Positions 9,202 to 18,360 of a stretch of DNA of 64,000 bases are shown piece by piece (the first letter of the stretch is position 1; each line of letters begins with the position of its first letter). Made by a program: the position numbers and the translations under genes. The DNA lies in assembly GCA_024691305.1 (NCBI GenBank), contig JAILNS010000006.1, positions 81,745 to 145,744 on the forward strand. The letters are read 5' to 3'. This stretch comes from Lachnospiraceae bacterium (lineage in GTDB: Bacteria; Bacillota; Clostridia; Lachnospirales; Lachnospiraceae). The notes beneath the pieces were generated by a model, which did no database searches, was not told the origin of the DNA, and worked only from the letters and a program-made list of their open reading frames with translations.

Positions 9202-10050
9202 ATGGACATCATTGTTTTAAACAATGAAAATATAACTGAATATGAAGACTACATAGCCCCCGATGCTGCCGAAAACCTTAGTAGGGAGTACTATAGGGGG
9301 CTTGTAGTTTGTGATGACACAGAACCTCTTGCGGCTCTTATCTGGGAGCTGATTTACTATGAGGACTACGACAACGACACCGAAGCAAAGCTTATCTGGA
9401 TAAAGGTAAGTGATGACGCAGCATACAAGGATCTTCTGAATGAGTATTCCGAAATGGCACGTCGGGACGGAGTGGTCCGTACTTCTTTTGAATTTTCCGA
9501 TGATGAACTCAAAGAATATAAAGACTTACTGGCGGATGAGGGATTTAAGATAAAGGAGCAGGAAGGAAGCGATCTGATGTTTACGGTCGGTGATCTTAAA
9601 CTTCTCAGGATAGCTAAATTACTGAAAACACCTTCTTACATCTGCAATCTCGGTATGCTTAAGAACCGTTCTTTCAGAAGAGGGATCGTAGACTGTGTAT
9701 ATAACATTAAACGAAGACTTCCCGAGGACATAATCAGACTTCCGATGGAGTGGTTTGAGCCTGAGATATCATGCTATGAGGAGAGTGACGGCGACAGCAA
9801 CGGGTTTTTGCTTATACATAAGTGCCCGTCCGGAAGGCTTAAGATAGAACTTCTTGCCGACTGGGGTCCGGACGCCAAAAAGGAACTTGTCCATATGATA
9901 GCTTTTACGCTGAAAAGGGCCTTCGAAATATATCCGGACGATACTGAGATAATCCTGCACAGATTTGACGAACCGTCACGTAAGTTGGCAGGCTATTTCT
10001 TCCCTCAGTTAAAAGGCAATGTTGGTATATTTGGCACACGGACTGAATAA
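9202..10050 (+). CDS. GNAT-like protein of unknown function
   Basis: A 282-residue protein related in layout to the preceding gene: an N-terminal region with the acidic strand-turn pattern of a GNAT-like fold and a C-terminal half with EIILHRFDEPSRKLAGYFF. A clean RxxGxG loop is not visible, so it may be a catalytically degenerate member. The upstream gap of 87 bases is AT-rich and may hold a promoter, but no clear consensus is seen. The next gene follows after 35 bases. Confidence 0.5.
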   Translation: MDIIVLNNENITEYEDYIAPDAAENLSREYYRGLVVCDDTEPLAALIWELIYYEDYDNDTEAKLIWIKVSDDAAYKDLLNEYSEMARRDGVVRTSFEFSDDELKEYKDLLADEGFKIKEQEGSDLMFTVGDLKLLRIAKLLKTPSYICNLGMLKNRSFRRGIVDCVYNIKRRLPEDIIRLPMEWFEPEISCYEESDGDSNGFLLIHKCPSGRLKIELLADWGPDAKKELVHMIAFTLKRAFEIYPDDTEIILHRFDEPSRKLAGYFFPQLKGNVGIFGTRTE

Positions 10051-10085
10051 AGACGTTTGATTTTGGGAATATAGAGGTATTACTT

Positions 10086-10775
10086 ATGCAAGATGTTTCT
10101 GTTTTTGAAAAATACATGACCGGAACGGTAATAACCGATATAGCGGCCATATTGCTTCTTATCAGTATTCTTGTTTACACTTCCTCCTATCGCAAGAGAG
10201 ATACTTTTGTCGACAGGGTATTTTTTCATATGATCATATGGGATATGATCGCAGCTGTATCCGATGCTCTGGATTCGATCCTAGAAGTCAATGCTGCTAA
10301 CAATGCCGGATGGCGTATAGCTCTTTTACTCGGCCATACCGTATTTACATTAGCCTTCGAGATATGCGTATTCTTTTTTATACTGTATCTTCTGGGAGTT
10401 GCGGGACTTGAAGAAAAAGTGAATAAATACTGGATGGTAATAGCCGTTCCGGTTTTATTGCTCATCATTCTCATCATAGTCAATTTCTTTACCGGGATGC
10501 TGTTTTATGTTGATCCGGATACAGGATATGCACATGGTAACATGTATTTTCTGGTGCTTATGTGTGCATATATTTATGCTGCGGCAGGCGTACTGCTACT
10601 GTGGAGGATACACAAGGGGCTGGTTTTATTTACACTTGGTTTCGTTGCGATCAGGATCATCCTGTCACATGTTTTGTACAGTGTTTCGGCATCAGCTTTT
10701 ATGCTTGCGGTGGGAATGGTATTTGCCCATATCTGTATGATGAACCGGTCATTTTATAAGGGGGTGGAAGAATGA
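10086..10775 (+). CDS. Polytopic membrane protein, about 7 TM segments
   Basis: A 229-residue integral membrane protein with about seven hydrophobic helices beginning at residue 15 and no soluble domain. The next gene, overlapping by ATGA, encodes a protein of the same membrane architecture plus a cytoplasmic tail, so the two probably act together. The layout resembles the 7TM sensor modules often attached to GGDEF domains in Clostridia. No ligand can be named. Confidence 0.7.
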   Translation: MQDVSVFEKYMTGTVITDIAAILLLISILVYTSSYRKRDTFVDRVFFHMIIWDMIAAVSDALDSILEVNAANNAGWRIALLLGHTVFTLAFEICVFFFILYLLGVAGLEEKVNKYWMVIAVPVLLLIILIIVNFFTGMLFYVDPDTGYAHGNMYFLVLMCAYIYAAAGVLLLWRIHKGLVLFTLGFVAIRIILSHVLYSVSASAFMLAVGMVFAHICMMNRSFYKGVEE

Positions 10776-11821
10776 TAGACCTGATCGACTTTCATGTAAC
10801 ACTGTTTTTTAATGTAATGGCCTGTATTCTTACCGCCGGTCTTTTGATCCTGTCAAGGCAGCTTCGCTCGCGTGAGATAGGTGTAAGATTATTTGTATGC
10901 CTGTGTATCTGCAATATCGCAGAGTCAGTTATATCGATCTTAGTTTATGCCAGTCTTGAACTGCCGGACAGTATCTATGTCGAATCGTTCCTTTTATTTT
11001 ATACACTTGAAGAGATAGTTTCTCTGTGTCATGTATTTGTATGGCTCATGTATGTGGATTATCTTCTGTACCGGAGTGCGGATCATCTTAAAAGACGATG
11101 GGTGGCATTTGCGATACCGGTCGCCATTCTTATTCTTTTGGTGATCTTAAGGGGAATACTCTTCTTTGTACCGAGCATATCGGATCTTTTCTTTGAATTT
11201 ATCAATACTGCGGCAGGAGAAGTGGTGACAATCCTTGAGATCGTTTACATGGTCGTATCCGTGGTCTTTATATACCGCTACAGGAAGAATACGGGAAGAC
11301 TTGTTCTTTTCAGGATAAGCCCTTTTATAATACCGATAGTCATAGGACTTCTTATTTCAACCTTTACCGATTATTCGGTCAGGGCACTCGGCTATTCGAT
11401 AGGACTTATTAATCTCTATTTTTCCATGATAGATATATGGAAGTATGAGGACAGCGAACATAAATGTTACAACCGTGCATATATGGAGAAGATCCGCGAA
11501 TATGCCGGTGATAAAAAGAAAGATTACGGCGGAGCGCTTGTATTTGAAGTGGGCGGCGATATCGTACCGCTTATGGGAATTATAGATAAGGAACTTCCCA
11601 AAGAAGTGGAGGTCTTAAAGTTTGGAAACGACCGTCTTGTTGCCTTCCTTGAAGGAGTAAACCATAATCTTCTGGATTCCGTGTCATTCATGATCGAGGA
11701 TGATGTAGGAGAATATGAGGATGAAAATGCAGGTGAGCCGATAGATATGCGTATAAACCGTGTCATCAGAAAGAAGGATGAAAGTGCTTTGGCATTTGTT
11801 GACAGGGTTGTGGGAACATAA
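10772..11821 (+). CDS. 7TM sensor-like membrane protein with degenerate GGDEF-like C-terminus
   Basis: A 349-residue protein with about seven TM helices in the first 225 residues, then a cytoplasmic domain of about 120 residues starting with CYNRAYMEK, which resembles the start of GGDEF domains (LxNRxxxE). No GG(D/E)EF active-site loop is visible, so cyclase activity is unlikely. It is translationally coupled to the preceding 7TM gene. It may be a receptor or scaffold whose signalling domain lost catalysis. Confidence 0.6.
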   Translation: MIDLIDFHVTLFFNVMACILTAGLLILSRQLRSREIGVRLFVCLCICNIAESVISILVYASLELPDSIYVESFLLFYTLEEIVSLCHVFVWLMYVDYLLYRSADHLKRRWVAFAIPVAILILLVILRGILFFVPSISDLFFEFINTAAGEVVTILEIVYMVVSVVFIYRYRKNTGRLVLFRISPFIIPIVIGLLISTFTDYSVRALGYSIGLINLYFSMIDIWKYEDSEHKCYNRAYMEKIREYAGDKKKDYGGALVFEVGGDIVPLMGIIDKELPKEVEVLKFGNDRLVAFLEGVNHNLLDSVSFMIEDDVGEYEDENAGEPIDMRINRVIRKKDESALAFVDRVVGT

Positions 11822-11949
11822 AAATTTTTTTCATATGTGCTTGAAGTTTGTTGGAAATTAAAGAGTACAATATCTAGTGGTATCATGTAGAATATGTGTA
11901 TTTTTTAATATAAATCAGATCTGATCAATTAATCGGGGGTGAAAGAGTT
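11822..11949 (+). promoter_or_regulatory. AT-rich intergenic region, possible promoter
   Basis: The 128-base gap before the 617-residue protein gene is strongly AT-rich. TTGAAG (11841-11846) and TACAAT (11866-11871) resemble -35 and -10 boxes but the 19-base spacer is long. AATATAAAT further down is an alternative -10. It ends with a strong GGGGGTG ribosome site. No terminator is evident. Confidence 0.3.
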
Positions 11950-13803
11950 ATGCCTAACAGTCAGTTATATCCGTTTGAGAGGAATCGTTATTATCCGGGT
12001 AAGATGCTTACTACAGCGGATTTTCAAGCGGAGCAGAGTTATCACATTGATAAGCTGCGATTTTTAAACAGCCTGATGTACGGCTCGGGGATCGTATGCG
12101 GGTGCGGGGTTTTCAACCTGGATGACCTGTCGATACTCGTAGAGAGCGGTGTCGTCATAGACGGTACCGGACGCGAGATAATCATTGATTCGTCAATAGT
12201 TAAGAAACTTTCAACGATAGAGGGATTCGACGATCTAAGAAGCGACGTCGCATGCCTCTGTGTGCGTTTTAAGGAGAATGAGATCCATTCCGTATATGCG
12301 GTCAGCCATAAGGAGTCGGATCAGGATTATGAATATAACCGCATCAGCGAGAGCTTTGAACTTTTCCTCGTAGACAAGGAAGATTATGAAGAAGGCCTCG
12401 AGATCGAGGGAGAATTTCTTACGAGAGAGCAGATATTCTCGGGTCCTAACTTTGAAGGATACCTTGTAATGCCTACTACGGTCTGCAAGGAAAGGAATGT
12501 TAAGGTCCGCCTTGAGATACGCAAAAAGACTGCCGAGGAAGTTAAGCTTTCATTCAAGGGAATCCTTGATATCCCTTCATTTTCAGCTCCCGACGGAAGT
12601 CAGCAGATAGAGATCGGCGTAGATGATGTTGAACTTAATGAAAACGGTGTAATGTACCAGGACTACTGGATGAAGGTTCAGAATCAGGCCGGTATCGAAT
12701 CGAATGTCATATTAAGGAGCGGCAGTGCTGCAGCATTTGAGGATGATAAGGCCATATCCGCAGAAAACAGCGTGACGATCAGAGTAAGACTTTCCGATGA
12801 ATCCCCCTCATCACTGGTAGGTCGTGAACTCGGCCGCCTTAACTTAGAGATCCGTCAGGGATTCGGAACAGATTCTATAAGACTCGCCGATATTAAGCTT
12901 ATGCGTACCGAAAGCGCATATGTCATTGAAGAGATCAGAGAACTTGAGACCAATAATTATATTGAGCTTCCTGCTCAGGACTCCATAAGAAATGAGTATC
13001 TGGAGTATTACAACAAGGATGTGGACATCACTGTTTCCGAAGACACCGGAAGAAGCGGTGCATCGGATATCATGTCGGCGCCCATTACCGGCAGTGACCT
13101 TAAGAATGTGGCCACGGGAGTTTTAGAGATTCCGCTCGGCAAGGATGCGAGAGCCGGAGATATACGTTATTCCGGAGAGATCACTCATGGACTCGGAAGC
13201 GGTAATGTATATGTTTCGATCGGATATGAATATCTGTCACAGGATCAGGCGCTCGGAGCCAATGCCAAGAGTACAGTATACGGTAATCCCGAACTGTTCT
13301 CGAGACAGGCGCAGCAGCTGGTTGATGCAGAGACAGCTGTAAGAGTGCTTAATGACAAGGGAAGTTTTGTTGTTGCTGCCAGACTCCTCAGGGATGTTGA
13401 ATTCCTGGTACTTACATACAGATGGGTAGCGATCAAGTTCCCTTCGGGTGATGAGATAGATGCAGCGGATTATTACGGAAAATCCATCACGGCCAAGACA
13501 CCTACGGTAGTCATGAGACCGAGAGAAAACTATTATTTCGGAGTACAGTTTAACAACATGGATCCTTGCAGCATAACCTATGAGCTTACCGCTCCGGGCA
13601 GCGGTGAAGTTACCACGGACGGAGTATATACCGCTCCTGCCAAAGAGGGAGTATACGAGATCAGGATCTATTGCTCGGATATGCCTATGGTATGCACCTA
13701 TGCATATGCAATAGTAAAGACCAATCCTAACGAGGCTGACCCCGGAGTTACTCCGGAGCAGAACGAAGAATCATTAGTTAAGATTCCGGAGCTTAATCTG
13801 TAA
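11950..13803 (+). CDS. eCIS-associated protein with conserved RNRYYPGKMLT N-terminus
   Basis: A 617-residue protein whose first 60 residues carry FERNRYYPGKMLTTADFQ, EQSYH and a GSGIVCG motif. I recognise this pattern from accessory proteins in eCIS loci of actinobacteria and other phyla, of unknown function. The rest is rich in beta strands; the C-terminus (about residues 535-590) looks like an Ig-like domain (DGVYTAPAKEGVYEI). There is no signal peptide. A baseplate-attached fibre or spike accessory role is possible. It is well separated from the upstream genes and closely followed by membrane-protein genes. Confidence 0.6.
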   Translation: MPNSQLYPFERNRYYPGKMLTTADFQAEQSYHIDKLRFLNSLMYGSGIVCGCGVFNLDDLSILVESGVVIDGTGREIIIDSSIVKKLSTIEGFDDLRSDVACLCVRFKENEIHSVYAVSHKESDQDYEYNRISESFELFLVDKEDYEEGLEIEGEFLTREQIFSGPNFEGYLVMPTTVCKERNVKVRLEIRKKTAEEVKLSFKGILDIPSFSAPDGSQQIEIGVDDVELNENGVMYQDYWMKVQNQAGIESNVILRSGSAAAFEDDKAISAENSVTIRVRLSDESPSSLVGRELGRLNLEIRQGFGTDSIRLADIKLMRTESAYVIEEIRELETNNYIELPAQDSIRNEYLEYYNKDVDITVSEDTGRSGASDIMSAPITGSDLKNVATGVLEIPLGKDARAGDIRYSGEITHGLGSGNVYVSIGYEYLSQDQALGANAKSTVYGNPELFSRQAQQLVDAETAVRVLNDKGSFVVAARLLRDVEFLVLTYRWVAIKFPSGDEIDAADYYGKSITAKTPTVVMRPRENYYFGVQFNNMDPCSITYELTAPGSGEVTTDGVYTAPAKEGVYEIRIYCSDMPMVCTYAYAIVKTNPNEADPGVTPEQNEESLVKIPELNL

Positions 13804-13817
13804 AGGGGTGCCTTTGG

Positions 13818-14663
13818 ATGATCTATGAATCCGACAAAATGCGTTTGCTGACCGTAACAACCAAGAGCGTCGGGGATGTCAATGACTGCTACATATGCAG
13901 AGATCTGGCATCTTCCGGCGGTGCTATGTATACGGTCATAGTCATAAATCAGCATACGGTGGTTCGTCAGATACTGGAACTGTTTAAGTTTTCGGACAGG
14001 ACGGGAGAAGGGGTTCTTGTCGATGAATTTGCTCAGGGAGACAAGGAGATACTTGTATTTCCGTATCATCGTGAGCGGCCTTTACTGGAGTTTTACAACG
14101 GGGATGCCATGACGCTGGCAGAATGCGAGGAGGTATGTACCAATACTATCCTTACCTGCATCACCTGCGATCTTCCTTATCCGATTCTTTATCTTTTGCT
14201 TACGGGGGATCAGTTACAGCTTTCCAATGACAGGTCAGTCTTCTTAAGTTATGAGATGGATCTGGCCAATCTGGATCCCGAGATAGGCGAAGCCGAGTGT
14301 ACCGATGTCTGTGCGAAGCTTTTGCTTAAGCTTTTAGAGCCCAAGTCAGGTCAGAAGGCCACCAGTTATTATCTGCTGAGCAAGAAGACACTAAACGGCA
14401 GTTACGACAGGTTTACGGATCTTTACAGAGATATAACCATAGCCGCAGTAAGCAACAAGAAGGTGTCTCCTTTTACAAAGCTCAGGCTGTGGCTTGACAG
14501 AAATACCGACAGGATCATGGGATTTTTGTTCTGGATAAGCCTGATACTTGGGATCATAGCACTCAGTATAGTGGTCTCCAGGTGGATAATGGGCGGTAAT
14601 TCGTGGTTTAGGCTTTTGTTCAATACCTTTAAAGAGATCGGCACGGAAAGTCTTTTACAATAA
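13818..14663 (+). CDS. Pseudokinase-like protein with C-terminal TM anchor
   Basis: A 281-residue protein with a soluble region of about 225 residues and one TM helix at about 235-256. The soluble region has a two-lobed layout reminiscent of serine/threonine pseudokinases such as EssB/YukC of type VII secretion, with a helical C-lobe (YPILYLLLTGDQLQL) but no HRD or DFG motif. It is followed after 11 bases by a cyclase-like membrane protein. I infer a membrane-anchored scaffold or receptor with its bulk in the cytoplasm. The kinase-fold assignment is tentative and needs a structure prediction. Confidence 0.45.
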   Translation: MIYESDKMRLLTVTTKSVGDVNDCYICRDLASSGGAMYTVIVINQHTVVRQILELFKFSDRTGEGVLVDEFAQGDKEILVFPYHRERPLLEFYNGDAMTLAECEEVCTNTILTCITCDLPYPILYLLLTGDQLQLSNDRSVFLSYEMDLANLDPEIGEAECTDVCAKLLLKLLEPKSGQKATSYYLLSKKTLNGSYDRFTDLYRDITIAAVSNKKVSPFTKLRLWLDRNTDRIMGFLFWISLILGIIALSIVVSRWIMGGNSWFRLLFNTFKEIGTESLLQ

Positions 14664-14674
14664 GGATATATGAG

Positions 14675-17107
14675 ATGAGTTTAAGAAACAGGTTGATCAT
14701 AATCTTATACATTATAAGTTTTACGGTTTCGTTGTTTATCTTTACCGCAGCCATGAAGAATGTGACTGTGGATATAGAGTATACGTCGTATTCGGATGCA
14801 GTGTACAGCGGAAACAAAGTCTATCTGGCACAGAATGTTGCGGGAAGCGGTAGGCTTTTCAGAATGGATACGGACGGAGACGTCCTTGATATGTTTTCAT
14901 CCACCGAAGCCAAAGAAGAACGTATCGAGGCTATCGATGTGACGGGAGAAGGCGTATATGCTCTTTTGTCTACCATGCAGTCTGCGGAGGAGGGAAGCGT
15001 TTTAGGCTCCGAAACGGGTGTAGCGGTATTTTATCGAATCGTATCCTTAGACCAGTCACTTAAATTGCAGTACGAAACGGAAACCTTCGTCCTGGGCGAT
15101 GACATGATAAGCGGGTTCTCGGTAGATGATACCGGAATGTATCTTACCGTGATAGCCCCCGACGGTTCCTATGCTTCGGTATATGGAATAAGCAAGGGCG
15201 AACTCAAGAGGCCCGATTCTCTTTCGGGAAATCAGGTCGCAGTGGAAGGCATACGTAAGCGCTTAAGCAATGAAGGAAGATTCTTCGTTCAGGCCAGATA
15301 CTATGACGGAGAATTATATATAAGGTCCGATTCCGAGCCTCCGGCAGGTATTTTCGGGATAGATGAGACCGCAGTGAATGCGGTATCCCATATGAGACTG
15401 TCACCGGGGCAGCTGTTTAAACTTTACGGTAAGTATTTCCTCATCTATATAGCAGCGCTTCTTATATGGTTCATTTTACTTTACGGGCTCATCAGGATGT
15501 TCGAAAACAGAAACCGTATGTTTTATTATGTGGCAATTGCCGAAGCAGTTCTTGCCATCATAGTGGGTATCTGCGTATATACTATTGTGAACAGAACATC
15601 CGAGGCCAGGACTACGGAGCATTCGAGATTTGCGGTCATATCGCTTATAGGTCTTGCGGATGAAGCGGGCATCAATGATTATGTGGATTTCAGCGCGGCC
15701 GGTTTTTATGATTCCGATACATATCATGGAATAGCCGGATCTCTTTCGGATTTTGTAAAAAGAGAAGGCAACTCGGATATATTTTATGATGTGCTGGTGG
15801 TGCGTTTAAGAGACAGCATAGTCATGGCAAGCGCGAGCGGAAGGAATCTGCAGCATATAACTACGATATTCGGGAATAATCTGGATTCCGTAAGCACTGA
15901 TATATACAGAGGAAACCGGATATCCTATGAGGAACTGTATGTAGATGATCAAAGCTGTCGTGCGATAGGAGTGGCGGACGATGATACGGTTCCGGATTAT
16001 GCACTTCTTGGCATCATCAATAACACGGGCACCGATGCAAACGTATGGGCCGATAACACCGGGGCCTTGCTCCTTGCTCTTTTGGCATTTGCCATAGGAA
16101 GTCTGCTCATCATCGCAGTGTGGTATCTGCTTAACCGGGATATGATGATCCTTGATTCGGCTCTTTCGGATACGGCACTGGGTAAGGAACTTCCCGAGCG
16201 ACCTGCAGTTATAGGGCGCGATGTCAAGGATATGTGGGATTCCTTATCCGAGATAAACAAGAGGGTGGAAGAACTGCAGTACAGCAAACTGCGTATCCTG
16301 GAAGCGTACTATCGCTTCGCACCCAAGAACGTTGAAAAGATCCTGCAGAGGGATTCCATATTGGAAGTAAGGAACGGAGACTCCATAGCCGTAAGAGGCA
16401 CCGTGGTCACGATAAGTATTATGCCCCGCAAAAATAACGGAGCCAAGAGTTATGACCGTGTGGTAAGCAGTATCGGTGAATACCAGAAAAATCATGGTTG
16501 TCTGATCGTAGGCAAGTCACCGGATATGAGTTCGGTACAGCTCTTCCTTCAGGATTACGAGAAGCAGTCCACAGCATTTTTGTCCGAGATGTTCAGCGTA
16601 CAGGGACAGGAACACGACGGATATAAGCTTTCCGCATCCTTGTTTTATGACAGATGCAATTTTGCCGTTGTGGGTAATGAAGACGAGACGATGGCTTTCT
16701 TTGATTCGGACCGTAAGAACCTTATCAATGACATAAGCGATATATCCACTAAACTTGAACTCGGTATCGTTATCAGTGAAGATGTTCGCGAACGTGAACA
16801 GATAAACGGTCCCCTTAGATTTATCGGATATATCGGATGCGGCAGTGTTGAAGGCGGAGTCAGGCTGTATGAGGTGCTCGATGCATATCCTGCACGTATC
16901 AGAAGCAGGAAGATCGCCATTCTTGATAAGTTTGAAGAAGCACTTAATGCCTTTTATGAAAAGGATTTCTACATTTCGAGGACATTGTTCTCGGATATCC
17001 TTAAGGAGATTCCGGATGATGCCCTGGTTAAATGGTATGTGTTTGAGAGTGACAGATATCTCAATGAGAACGCAGATGACTCAAGTTTCATGAATCTGCA
17101 TGTATGA
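14675..17107 (+). CDS. Multi-TM protein with degenerate class III nucleotidyl cyclase-like domain
   Basis: An 810-residue protein. TM1 is at about 7-27, then a beta-rich extracytoplasmic domain, TM2 about 254-276, TM3 about 283-308, a second extracytoplasmic domain, TM4 about 464-487, and a cytoplasmic region. The latter starts with YYRFAPKNVEKIL (about 543) and has the layout of adenylate cyclase domains up to RLYEVLDAYP (about 728), then TPR-like helices as in cyclases of this type. The two metal-binding aspartates expected in FSDI and GD positions are not there (ISIM and SPDM instead), so cyclase activity is doubtful. It lies between the pseudokinase-like and MORN genes. Confidence 0.6.
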   Translation: MSLRNRLIIILYIISFTVSLFIFTAAMKNVTVDIEYTSYSDAVYSGNKVYLAQNVAGSGRLFRMDTDGDVLDMFSSTEAKEERIEAIDVTGEGVYALLSTMQSAEEGSVLGSETGVAVFYRIVSLDQSLKLQYETETFVLGDDMISGFSVDDTGMYLTVIAPDGSYASVYGISKGELKRPDSLSGNQVAVEGIRKRLSNEGRFFVQARYYDGELYIRSDSEPPAGIFGIDETAVNAVSHMRLSPGQLFKLYGKYFLIYIAALLIWFILLYGLIRMFENRNRMFYYVAIAEAVLAIIVGICVYTIVNRTSEARTTEHSRFAVISLIGLADEAGINDYVDFSAAGFYDSDTYHGIAGSLSDFVKREGNSDIFYDVLVVRLRDSIVMASASGRNLQHITTIFGNNLDSVSTDIYRGNRISYEELYVDDQSCRAIGVADDDTVPDYALLGIINNTGTDANVWADNTGALLLALLAFAIGSLLIIAVWYLLNRDMMILDSALSDTALGKELPERPAVIGRDVKDMWDSLSEINKRVEELQYSKLRILEAYYRFAPKNVEKILQRDSILEVRNGDSIAVRGTVVTISIMPRKNNGAKSYDRVVSSIGEYQKNHGCLIVGKSPDMSSVQLFLQDYEKQSTAFLSEMFSVQGQEHDGYKLSASLFYDRCNFAVVGNEDETMAFFDSDRKNLINDISDISTKLELGIVISEDVREREQINGPLRFIGYIGCGSVEGGVRLYEVLDAYPARIRSRKIAILDKFEEALNAFYEKDFYISRTLFSDILKEIPDDALVKWYVFESDRYLNENADDSSFMNLHV

Positions 17108-17124
17108 TGTACGGAGCATAGATT

Positions 17125-18360
17125 ATGGGCGGAAATAACCTTCTGAATATATTGATTCAGACCGTCAAGGCCAAACTGACCGGTTTTGTGACCAAGTTCC
17201 GGATGTATACCAGCTGGAGCTTCATCAAGACCCGTCTGATCATGCGTCTTCGGGAGTTCTTTACGAACCTCCTGGGATTTAAACCAAGAAATAAGGACGA
17301 TTATTTCACCGTAGGCAGATGGATGATCTCGAAGAGGCTGCTTTATGCACTGGTCCTGATCATCGGCGTTGTCAGCTTATGGTATATAAGCACAGAGACT
17401 ACACTGTTTAAACATTTTGACGAAGACGGAATAAGAACATATAAATACAATTCCTTAAGGTTAAGGACTGCCGAAGGACATGTGCGGATAAACGGTAAGT
17501 CGGGATATCGTGCTTTTGAAGGCAATGTTGAAAAAGGCTATGTGAACGGACAGGGGACATTGTACAACCCTCAGGGAAATGTCGTATATACAGGAAACTT
17601 CGAACAGAATAAATATGAAGGCGAAGGTATTTTAAACTACGAAGACGGCAGTTTGTATTACCAGGGAACCTTCCATGAGAATATGTTTGAAGGAAACGGA
17701 ACCATGTATCGTGTAAACGGGACCAAAGAATATGTGGGTGCATTTTCACAGGGAATGAAAAACGGAGCCGGAACGCTTTATGATGCGGGAGAAAATGAAC
17801 TGTACAACGGTACATTTTCAAGTGACAACATAGTTTACAGCGAACTTCTCGGCAAGACTGCCGAAGAGGTATCAGCCTGTTATAAGGGCCCCAAAGACCT
17901 TTATATAACGGATACGGAATCCGTTGTTTATATGAACGGGATAAGCGCCTTGTATCACGGAGTCATCGATAATGAAGCTCTTGATAATACCGAGAAGGTA
18001 GAAGAAGTATATGTTCTTCATGATTACTTTAATCTTGGCACAGGCGTTTATGATACGATCGATGACCTGACAGATGCACTTGGAGAACCTGTCTATGAGG
18101 GCTATACCCGCATCGTGCTTCCCGAAGCCATAGCGATCGATACACTGAACAAAAACGAGATCGTATTTGAGGATATTAAGGATCTGGAAGTAAGCAATAC
18201 TTTTTCAGATGTAGCTACGGTTGATTCGTATGACAGCGATTATACGGTATACATCTATTCATACCAGAGAGGCGATGTGATCTACTCTTTTGTATGTACC
18301 GACAAAGGCGGATATTTTAAGTTTTATTATGTATCTAAGGATGAAGATAATGTGGCTTGA
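17125..18360 (+). CDS. MORN-repeat protein with N-terminal TM anchor
   Basis: A 411-residue protein. After a basic N-terminus there is one TM helix at about 72-92. Residues about 135-235 carry four MORN repeats (GYVNGQGTLYNPQG, YEGEGILNYEDGS, FEGNGTMYR, KNGAGTLYD). The C-terminal 170 residues form an unrecognised alpha/beta domain. MORN repeats bind membranes or serve as assembly platforms. The orientation of positive residues suggests that the MORN part is outside the membrane. It overlaps the TolC-like gene by 11 bases. Confidence 0.8.
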   Translation: MGGNNLLNILIQTVKAKLTGFVTKFRMYTSWSFIKTRLIMRLREFFTNLLGFKPRNKDDYFTVGRWMISKRLLYALVLIIGVVSLWYISTETTLFKHFDEDGIRTYKYNSLRLRTAEGHVRINGKSGYRAFEGNVEKGYVNGQGTLYNPQGNVVYTGNFEQNKYEGEGILNYEDGSLYYQGTFHENMFEGNGTMYRVNGTKEYVGAFSQGMKNGAGTLYDAGENELYNGTFSSDNIVYSELLGKTAEEVSACYKGPKDLYITDTESVVYMNGISALYHGVIDNEALDNTEKVEEVYVLHDYFNLGTGVYDTIDDLTDALGEPVYEGYTRIVLPEAIAIDTLNKNEIVFEDIKDLEVSNTFSDVATVDSYDSDYTVYIYSYQRGDVIYSFVCTDKGGYFKFYYVSKDEDNVA

